Source: Deltaproteobacteria bacterium
GTDB taxonomy: Bacteria; Desulfobacterota; Desulfobaccia; Desulfobaccales; 0-14-0-80-60-11
Length of the DNA stretch: 7,608 nucleotides
Reading direction: 5' to 3'
NCBI GenBank assembly: GCA_019308625.1
Contig: JAFDHU010000021.1
Coordinates: 10,433 to 18,040 of the forward strand
In this document: piece by piece, positions 1 through 6,853 of the stretch
Numbering within the stretch: the first letter of the stretch is position 1
Layout of the letters: each line of letters starts with the position of its first letter
Notes under the pieces: model-generated
What the model saw: only the letters and a program-made list of their open reading frames with translations
Database searches by the model: none
What the model was told of the DNA's origin: nothing
Made by a program: the position numbers and the translations under genes

Positions 1-241
1 GCGCCTGGCGGACGGCCGCATTTACACGGCTCAGCAGGCCAAGGACGCGGGGCTGGTGGATCGCCTGGGCTATCTTAAGGATGCCCTGGAGCTGGCCAAG
101 GCCCAAGCCGGCCTCAAAGAGGCCCGGGTAGTGCGCTACCACCGGCCCGGCACCTACCGGCCCACTGTGTACTCCCTGGCACCGGGACTGCCGGTGGGGC
201 CGCAGTTTCTCTATCTGTGGTGGCCGGGCAGCCTCCTTTAA
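1..241 (+). CDS. sppA: Signal peptide peptidase SppA (protease IV family), C-terminal end, 5'-truncated by the window
   Basis: The gene enters from the left edge in the frame that begins at base 2 and stops with TAA at 239-241, so about 79 C-terminal residues are visible. They begin RLADGRIYTAQQAKDAGLVD and continue RLGYLKDAL. This is the typical segment of SppA/S49 peptidases (LADGRvftGxqAlxlGLVDelG), which lies after the catalytic serine. SppA is a membrane-anchored serine protease with a Ser-Lys dyad that digests signal peptides left in the inner membrane. The catalytic residues and membrane anchor would lie upstream of the window and cannot be checked. After the core the protein has a short tail rich in Pro, Tyr and Trp, ending in WWPGSLL, which looks lineage-specific. 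No hairpin terminator follows the stop; instead an AT-rich stretch leads into the flgM promoter. An 11-bp direct repeat (TTTAAGGATTT) starts at the stop codon (237-247) and recurs at 253-263 over the promoter -35. The family call is good; which SppA subtype is unclear. Confidence 0.85.
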   Translation, partial: RLADGRIYTAQQAKDAGLVDRLGYLKDALELAKAQAGLKEARVVRYHRPGTYRPTVYSLAPGLPVGPQFLYLWWPGSLL

Positions 242-254
242 GGATTTATTTTTT

Positions 255-281
255 TAAGGATTTCCGGGCATCAGCCGATAA
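255..281 (+). promoter_or_regulatory. Sigma-28 (FliA)-type promoter of flgM
   Basis: A -35 element TAAGGATT (255-262) is separated by exactly 11 bases from a -10 element GCCGATAA (274-281). The flagellar sigma-28 consensus is TAAAGTTT-N11-GCCGATAA, so the -10 matches 8 of 8, the -35 matches 6 of 8 and the spacing is exact. The promoter points at flgM, whose product inhibits sigma-28. Transcription should start near 288, leaving an untranslated leader of about 90 nt before the ATG at 382. The match and the gene context support each other; activity itself is inferred. Confidence 0.8.
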
Positions 282-381
282 GGCGGTTAACGGAGGGGGC
301 AAGAGGGGTCGCGGCTGTGCCTGGCCCTAGCTAAGACTTGCTTTTTGGATAGGAAAAGGATAAAAGCCCAAGCAGGAACCT

Positions 382-684
382 ATGAAGATTAATGAACTTT
401 CCGGTATCAGCGTGGAGCAGCTTCAGTCCGGCAGGACAGGGGGTGTGACGCCGCAGGAGGGGAAGACCTCGCCGGAGCAGCCTGCCGGCGGCGTGGATGT
501 CATTCACCTCTCCCCTCAGGCCAAACTGATGCACAAGGCGGCCCAGGTGGTGGCGGAAACCCCTGACGTCCGGCAGGAAAAGGTCATGGCCCTCAAGGAT
601 TCCGTAGAACAGGGAACCTATGAGGTGGACGCCCAAAAAGTGGCCGAAAAACTCATCCTGGAGACACTCATAGAAAAACCCTAG
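382..684 (+). CDS. flgM: Negative regulator of flagellin synthesis FlgM (anti-sigma-28 factor)
   Basis: This 100-residue protein has FlgM length and layout. The start is MKINEL; a flexible Gly/Pro/Gln/Ser-rich stretch covers about residues 15-38; the conserved C-terminal half begins with DVIHLSPQAKLM (39-50). That half continues with PDVRQEKVMALKDSVEQGTY (61-80) and VDAQKVAEKLI (82-92), matching the family pattern of 'vdlSpqA', 'pdvRxekVxxlkxaIxxGtY' and 'vdxxkvAxkli'. FlgM binds the flagellar sigma factor FliA in the cytoplasm and keeps it inactive until the hook-basal body is finished and FlgM is exported. The C-terminal half is the sigma-binding part and is complete here. The ATG has AGGA four bases upstream (374-377). 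The gene is monocistronic: a sigma-28-type promoter lies upstream and an intrinsic terminator starts 27 nt after the stop. No flgA, flgN or other flagellar gene is adjacent, so it seems detached from the flagellar cluster. Identification is confident. Confidence 0.92.
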   Translation: MKINELSGISVEQLQSGRTGGVTPQEGKTSPEQPAGGVDVIHLSPQAKLMHKAAQVVAETPDVRQEKVMALKDSVEQGTYEVDAQKVAEKLILETLIEKP

Positions 685-710
685 ACCCCCAGCTCAGGGA
701 GGAGGCAGGG

Positions 711-743
711 AGGCGGAAGGTGTGCGCAACCTTCCGCCTTTTT
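711..743 (+). terminator. Rho-independent terminator of flgM
   Basis: A perfect 11-bp stem pairs AGGCGGAAGGT (711-721) with ACCTTCCGCCT (729-739) around a 7-nt loop, and TTTTT (739-743) then CTT follow. The hairpin begins 27 nt after the flgM stop. Read from the other strand it lacks a T-tract, so it should work mainly for flgM and not for the converging cysteine desulfurase gene that ends at 813. Confidence 0.93.
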
Positions 744-812
744 CTTGATCCTTCCTGGCAATCACCGCGGAGGCGGCATAAGCCCGCTTTTGATTGAACT
801 CCCTTTCCCCGA

Positions 813-1940
813 TCAGCTTCCCTTCTGAAGCTTTCGCACCCGGGCAATAATCAGCGTTGCGGCCCGCTCCACCTCCTCGGCCGTGGTGTAGCGGCCCACG
901 GAAAGGCGCACCGCCCCTAGGGCTGTCTCCGGGCTCCGGCCCATGGCGGTCAACACCGCTGAAGGTTTCTCTTCGGCGCCGTGGCAGGCAGCGCCCAGGG
1001 AGGCCGCCAGCTCCGGGATGCCCTCCAGAATGGCCCGCCCCGACAGTCCCGAAAAGGAGACGTTCAGGGTGTTGGGCAGGCGCTCCTCCTGCGGCCCGTT
1101 CAGGACCAGGGAGGGGAAGCCCTCCTGCAGGCGCTGATGCAGCCGATCCCGAAGGGCGCGCATATGTTTCTGGTCCTGGACCAGTCTTTCCCGCACCAGC
1201 CGGCAGGCCTCGCCCAGGGCGGCCAGGTGGGGCACGTTTTCCGTACCCGAGCGTCGCCCGCCCTCCTGCCCCCCGCCGTGGAGCAGGGGGACAAAGTCGC
1301 AGCCGCTCCTGACATACAGCGCTCCCACCCCCTTGGGGGCATAGCATTTGTGCCCCGCCAGGGTAAGGAAATCCACCTGCAGTTCCTCCACGTTAACAGG
1401 AATCTTGCCCAGACTCTGAGCCGCGTCGGTGTGGAACCACACCCCGGCTTCCCGGGCCACCGCCCCGATTTCGGCGATGGGCTGGACAGCTCCCGTTTCA
1501 TTGTTGGCATGCATGATGCTGATGAGTATGGTATCGGGTCTCAGGGCCCGCCGCACCTCGTCCGGGTCCACCCGGCCCTCGCCGTCCACCGGCACCAGGG
1601 TGACTGCAAAGCCCTCGCTCAGCAAAAAGGAGAGGGGCTGGAGTACTGCCGGGTGTTCCACCGCGGAAGCAATAAGGTGGCCTTTGCCGAAATGCCAGGC
1701 CACCCCCTTGAGCACCGTATTGTTGGCCTCGGTGGCCGAGCCGGTGAACATAATCTCCTCGGGCCGGGCCCCGATGGCCCGGGCCACTTCCTGGCGGGAG
1801 CGTTCCACCGCCTCCCGGGCCCGCCGCCCCAGGGAATAGTCGCTGCTGGGATTGCCGAATTCGCCCCGCACATGGGCCAGCAGAGCTTCCGCCGCTTCCG
1901 GAGCCACCGGCGTGGTGGCGTTGTAGTCCAGGTAGATCAC
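813..1940 (-). CDS. Class V aminotransferase-fold cysteine desulfurase, selenocysteine lyase (SCLY)-like
   Basis: A complete 375-residue PLP enzyme of the NifS/IscS group, usual length about 370-400. The N-terminus reads IYLDYNATTPVAPEA. Other landmarks are ATEANN (69-74), the PLP-stacking His96 in VEH, NNETG (146-150), HTDAAQ (170-175, with Asp172 and Gln175 contacting PLP), the Schiff-base Lys198 in GHK, and RRSGTEN (229-235). The catalytic Cys319 sits in SLGAACHG, followed by KPSAVLTAMG. Ordinary NifS/IscS/SufS enzymes have a GSAC-type loop. The GAACH loop, the YNATTP start and the ending LSVGRYTT are closer to what I recall of animal selenocysteine lyase. The product should release sulfur (or selenium) from cysteine (or selenocysteine) as a persulfide for Fe-S, tRNA-thiolation or selenium use; the real substrate cannot be told from sequence. 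The start is GTG with GGGAGG (1952-1947) six bases ahead; no other start codon exists in frame before an upstream stop. No iscU, selA or selD is adjacent. No clear terminator follows on this strand. Confidence 0.9.
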   Translation of the reverse strand: MIYLDYNATTPVAPEAAEALLAHVRGEFGNPSSDYSLGRRAREAVERSRQEVARAIGARPEEIMFTGSATEANNTVLKGVAWHFGKGHLIASAVEHPAVLQPLSFLLSEGFAVTLVPVDGEGRVDPDEVRRALRPDTILISIMHANNETGAVQPIAEIGAVAREAGVWFHTDAAQSLGKIPVNVEELQVDFLTLAGHKCYAPKGVGALYVRSGCDFVPLLHGGGQEGGRRSGTENVPHLAALGEACRLVRERLVQDQKHMRALRDRLHQRLQEGFPSLVLNGPQEERLPNTLNVSFSGLSGRAILEGIPELAASLGAACHGAEEKPSAVLTAMGRSPETALGAVRLSVGRYTTAEEVERAATLIIARVRKLQKGS

Positions 1941-2050
1941 CGCCGTCCTCCCGGTTGGACCTTGACAGCCGACGCACCCTCCGGCTCGGTGGTTTCAGCC
2001 GCAGCGGAGGCGCCTCTGACGAGGTTCTGATGTTTCAATAATTGACACAT
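1937..2050 (-). CDS. Candidate 37-residue leader ORF overlapping the desulfurase start
   Basis: An ATG at 2050-2048 is preceded by AAGGAG (2059-2054), three bases away. It opens a 37-codon frame starting MCQLLKHQNLVRG, then rich in Ala, Glu and Thr, and ending VKVQPGGRR. Its TGA (1939-1937) overlaps the desulfurase GTG (1940-1938) in the arrangement GTGA, a 4-nt overlap typical of translational coupling. I do not recognise the peptide; it has no membrane segment or known motif. It could be a real small protein, a leader peptide whose translation controls the desulfurase, or chance. The strong ribosome-binding sequence and the exact overlap favour translation. Against it, the desulfurase has its own good Shine-Dalgarno sequence inside the frame, and the predicted mRNA start (about 2059) would leave a leader of only about 10 nt. 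Treat as a hypothesis. Confidence 0.4.
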   Translation of the reverse strand: MCQLLKHQNLVRGASAAAETTEPEGASAVKVQPGGRR

Positions 2051-2070
2051 ACTCTCCTTAACCATATACT
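2042..2070 (+). promoter_or_regulatory. Sigma-70 promoter of the plsC-ppsA unit
   Basis: TTGACA (2042-2047) and TATACT (2065-2070) are separated by exactly 17 bases: a perfect -35 and a 5-of-6 -10 at optimal spacing, inside a notably AT-rich patch of an otherwise GC-rich window. Transcription should start near 2077, giving a leader of about 78 nt before the plsC ATG at 2155. The leader contains a small inverted repeat, TTTGT-GGCA-ACAAA (2084-2097), but no riboswitch or attenuator that I recognise. Confidence 0.8.
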
Positions 2071-2093
2071 AACTCTGCATTAATTTGTGGCAA
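2066..2093 (-). promoter_or_regulatory. Possible sigma-70 promoter for the leader ORF and desulfurase
   Basis: On the - strand TTGCCA (2093-2088) and TAGTAT (2071-2066) are 16 bases apart. They match sigma-70 consensus at 5 of 6 and 4 of 6 positions. Transcription would start near 2059, just ahead of the ATG at 2050. The -10 lies on almost the same bases as the -10 of the opposing plsC promoter. It is clearly weaker than that promoter, and another start further upstream is possible. Confidence 0.4.
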
Positions 2094-2154
2094 CAAACTA
2101 CTGGTTCGCATCATTGATCGGCGGATCACCTCTGTACCGTCCTCGGAGCGCACC

Positions 2155-2838
2155 ATGAATTCCGGAATCTGGCCAGGTCTATACCGCCTGTGCCGGTTTG
2201 CCGCCAGGCAGACCTTCCAGAGGCTGTACCGCCTCCAGGTGGAGGGCCTGGAGTTCATGCCCTCCGAGGGACCGGTCATTCTCTGTCCCAAGCATCAGCG
2301 GTGGGAAGATATTCCGGTGGTAGGCTTGGCTTGGCCCCGGCCCCTCTATTACATCGCCAAGGCGGAGCTGTTCCGCTACCCCGTGGTGCGGGAGCTCTTG
2401 CGGGCCCTGGGCGGGGTGCCGGTGAACCGGGGCAGTCCCTGGACCACCCTGTCGTCCTTCCGACTCCTGGTTCCCCTTCTCAAGCAGCGCGCCCATATCG
2501 TGGTCTTCCCGGAGGGCACCTACGTCCGGGGACAGGTGGGACCGGGCAAACCCGGCCTCCTGCAATGGCTGCTCAAATGGCAGGCAGCTCAAGGCCTCAA
2601 ATCCTTGTCATTCGTGCCCATGGGCATCTCCTATGTGCCGCAGTGCCCCGGCTACCAGGTCACCGTCAGACTGGGGCCGCCCATCATCGCTTCCGCCGCG
2701 GAACAAACCGCCAGTCTGGTCCGGACCCTGATGGCCCAGATCGCCCGGCTGTCAGGGACTGAGGCAGCCCTTTGTCCGGACACGCCTGCCGGACAACTCT
2801 TTCCCAGGAAAAGCACGGGTTTCCTGCAAATTTATTGA
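2155..2838 (+). CDS. plsC: PlsC-family 1-acyl-sn-glycerol-3-phosphate acyltransferase (lysophosphatidate acyltransferase)
   Basis: The 227-residue product carries the four glycerolipid acyltransferase blocks in order. Block I is HQRWED with His47 and Asp52 in the catalytic H-X4-D spacing. Block II is GGVPVNRG (86-93), block III VFPEGTYVRG (117-126) and block IV FVPMGISYV (153-161). These enzymes transfer a second acyl chain to lysophosphatidic acid at the inner face of the membrane, giving phosphatidic acid for phospholipid synthesis. Blocks I and III depart from the common NHxSxxD and FPEGTRS forms: Trp-Glu precede the Asp, and Tyr-Val-Arg follows the Thr. The exact acyl acceptor is therefore less certain than the family. 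There is no obvious N-terminal transmembrane helix, so attachment is probably peripheral. The ATG has GGAG six bases upstream. The last roughly 27 residues run past the conserved fold. The next gene, ppsA, starts 11 nt after the stop, so the two are probably co-transcribed. Confidence 0.88.
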   Translation: MNSGIWPGLYRLCRFAARQTFQRLYRLQVEGLEFMPSEGPVILCPKHQRWEDIPVVGLAWPRPLYYIAKAELFRYPVVRELLRALGGVPVNRGSPWTTLSSFRLLVPLLKQRAHIVVFPEGTYVRGQVGPGKPGLLQWLLKWQAAQGLKSLSFVPMGISYVPQCPGYQVTVRLGPPIIASAAEQTASLVRTLMAQIARLSGTEAALCPDTPAGQLFPRKSTGFLQIY

Positions 2839-2849
2839 CGGAGGAAAGC

Positions 2850-5315
<2,466 letters not shown>

Positions 5316-5352
5316 GTCCCACAACCCGATTAACCCTGAAGAAAACTTGGGA

Positions 5353-5380
5353 GCGGGGTTTTATCCGCCCCGCCTTTTTT
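5353..5380 (+). terminator. Rho-independent terminator of ppsA
   Basis: A 6-bp GC-only stem pairs GCGGGG (5353-5358) with CCCCGC (5368-5373), extendable by one T-G pair, around a loop of 7-9 nt. After one C, six T residues follow (5375-5380). It begins 38 nt after the ppsA stop. Confidence 0.88.
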
Positions 5381-5408
5381 AAAGCAAAAGGAGAGGGGAT
5401 ACCTCACC
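5381..5408 (-). terminator. Possible weak intrinsic terminator of the activator-thiDN unit
   Basis: Directly after the - strand stop codon (5411-5409), GGTGAGG (5408-5402) can pair with CCTCTCC (5396-5390) over a 5-nt loop with one T-T mismatch. TTTTGCTTT (5389-5381) follows. The stem is short and imperfect and the T-tract is interrupted. It directly abuts the T-tract of the ppsA terminator, which makes sense between converging genes. Confidence 0.45.
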
Positions 5409-6806
5409 TTAACCCCGCCCGCTGACCGCCAGGGCGTTTTTCAGCGCCAGGGCCTTTTCCGCCACCTGCCCGGGGTTCTCACCCAGAAGGTAAATCCCGG
5501 GCTCCCGGCCCCAGCCGCCCGGGTCACAGATCAGGTCCGGAGGCGGCTCCCAGGACTTGAGCCTCTGTAGCACCTTAGTAACCGCCCGGGCCAAGGCCTC
5601 CTCCCCACCGGTTTCTGTTTCCGCAGATGGTTCAAGGGCCGTCGCCCGAAGATGCAGCTTGGGGGCCAGTTCCGCCACCCCTTCCTCATACCGGATGTTC
5701 ATGGCTGCCCGCAGATGGGGAAAAGATTCCATAACCCGCAGAATGAGGGGGACCAAGCGCCGGGTCGCGCCGAACGCGGGGGGTGTCGGAATGAAGGTGC
5801 CGGAGGGAGCAGCCAGGATGCGCCCAGGAAAGCCCGCCACGTCATCGGGGCCCTCCGCGTAGGGGACGGCATAGCCCAGATTGCTCGCGGCTTCCGGGAT
5901 GAGGGGGGAGATGTCTTCCCTGGTCAAACGCTCCGCCGCCTGGCGCAGGGACTCCAGCACCTCATACCGGGCCAGCTCCCGGGCAAAGGGGGCGTAGGGG
6001 TTCACCGGGCCGACGCCCTGGCCCAGGGGCAGGCCATGGCGCAGGGCCTGCTGCACCAGCCGCCGGGTTAGGTTCACTGCCTCCGGCACGGACAGACCCT
6101 GGGCCAGATGGGCGGCCAAGGCCGCGGCCAAGAGACACCCGGAGCCGTGGTGGTGGGGCGCCTGGAGGCGTTCGTGCCGCAAGTGGTAGGCGTTTTTGCC
6201 GTCGGTGAGCACATCCACCGGCTCCTCCGGCAGGTGCCCGCCCTTGGCCCACACCCATACCGGACCCATAGCCTGCAGGCGGCGGGCCGCCTCTTCCAGA
6301 TGAGCCGGAGTCCTGATCTCCACCCCGGCCAGCCTTTCAGCCTCGGGGAGGTTGGGGGTGAGAACATAAGTCAGGGGGAAAAGCTCTTCCTTCAGGGCCT
6401 CCACCCCCTCATCCTCCAGGAGGGCCTCCCCGCCCCCTGCGGCCAGCACCGGGTCCAGGACTACCGGAGGCCGGCCAGGGGCAAGGGAGAGAGGCTCTGA
6501 CCCCGTCGGTTCAATCCCTAGAAACTGCCTGAGTTGCGCGGCCACCGTGCGCACGGCGGCCGCGGTGGCCAGCATGCCGATTTTGACCGCATCCACTTGA
6601 AAATCGGCCAGGATGGCCTCCATCTGGGCCGCCACCGCCTCTGCCGGCACGGGATGGACCGCCTGCACCCCCTGAGTGTTCTGCACGGTCAGGGCGGTCA
6701 CCACGGTGAGGCCGTAAGCCCCCAAGAGGGTCACAGTCTTCAGGTCCTGCTGGAGCCCGGCCCCGGCCCCGGGGTCAGAGCCGGCTATGATCAAAACGGT
6801 TTTCAT
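5409..6806 (-). CDS. thiDN: Bifunctional hydroxymethylpyrimidine (phosphate) kinase / ThiN-type thiamine phosphate synthase (ThiDN)
   Basis: The 465-residue product fuses two thiamine-pathway domains. The N-terminal half (about 1-260) is ThiD, which phosphorylates HMP and HMP-P to HMP-PP. It shows IAGSDPGAGAGLQQDLKT (7-24), GAYGLTVVTALTVQNTQG (29-46), VKIGML (74-79), LDPVL (117-121), TPNLPEAERL (150-159), KGGH (188-191) and the anion-hole loop HGSGC (220-224). The C-terminal part (about 295-455) is ThiN-like: IPEAASNLGYAVPYA (303-317), PGRI (327-330), FGATRRLV (345-352), AAMNIRY (367-373) and GGWGREPGIYLLGENP (430-445). ThiN joins HMP-PP and thiazole phosphate into thiamine phosphate, replacing ThiE. 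An extra Pro/Ser/Gly-rich stretch (about 96-113) interrupts the kinase domain before LDPVL. The start is ATG 6806 with AGGA (6819-6816) nine bases ahead; an in-frame TTG at 6848 would add 14 unconserved residues. It follows the activator gene by 47 nt. No TPP riboswitch fits in that gap. Confidence 0.88.
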   Translation of the reverse strand: MKTVLIIAGSDPGAGAGLQQDLKTVTLLGAYGLTVVTALTVQNTQGVQAVHPVPAEAVAAQMEAILADFQVDAVKIGMLATAAAVRTVAAQLRQFLGIEPTGSEPLSLAPGRPPVVLDPVLAAGGGEALLEDEGVEALKEELFPLTYVLTPNLPEAERLAGVEIRTPAHLEEAARRLQAMGPVWVWAKGGHLPEEPVDVLTDGKNAYHLRHERLQAPHHHGSGCLLAAALAAHLAQGLSVPEAVNLTRRLVQQALRHGLPLGQGVGPVNPYAPFARELARYEVLESLRQAAERLTREDISPLIPEAASNLGYAVPYAEGPDDVAGFPGRILAAPSGTFIPTPPAFGATRRLVPLILRVMESFPHLRAAMNIRYEEGVAELAPKLHLRATALEPSAETETGGEEALARAVTKVLQRLKSWEPPPDLICDPGGWGREPGIYLLGENPGQVAEKALALKNALAVSGRG

Positions 6807-6853
6807 ACAGACATTTCCTGTAAACCAACTAGACTTGTCAAGGCGCAAAACCT

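Noticed and set aside
321..345. A sigma-54 promoter ahead of flgM (TGGCCC...TTGCTTT)
   Set aside because: The GG and GC elements are about 15 bases apart rather than the required 10, and the sigma-28 site upstream is far better.
331..636. A 101-codon - strand frame opposite flgM
   Set aside because: It is a shadow of flgM, which has clear family motifs and its own promoter and terminator.
711..739. The flgM hairpin as a two-way terminator also serving the desulfurase
   Set aside because: On the - strand the hairpin is followed by CCCTGCC rather than a run of T, so intrinsic termination there is not supported.
981..2030. A 349-codon open frame on the + strand, antisense to the cysteine desulfurase
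   Set aside because: It overlaps a gene with intact PLP and catalytic motifs and its translation is a low-complexity Gly/Pro/Arg/His-rich shadow.
2772..2849. An N-terminal extension of 26 residues for PEP synthase, from an upstream in-frame ATG
   Set aside because: It overlaps plsC coding sequence, lacks a ribosome-binding site and family similarity, while ATG 2850 has GGAGGA at good spacing.
6807..6848. TTG start at 6848 for the ThiD-ThiN protein, and a TTGACA (6841-6836) as a promoter -35
   Set aside because: The extra 14 residues precede the conserved MKTVLIIAGSDP start. At 16-18 bases from the TTGACA there is no acceptable -10 (17 bases away reads GGAAAT).
6807..6853. A TPP riboswitch ahead of the thiamine gene
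   Set aside because: The gap of 47 nt is too short and has none of the conserved TPP-box bases; one could exist upstream of the whole unit, outside the window.
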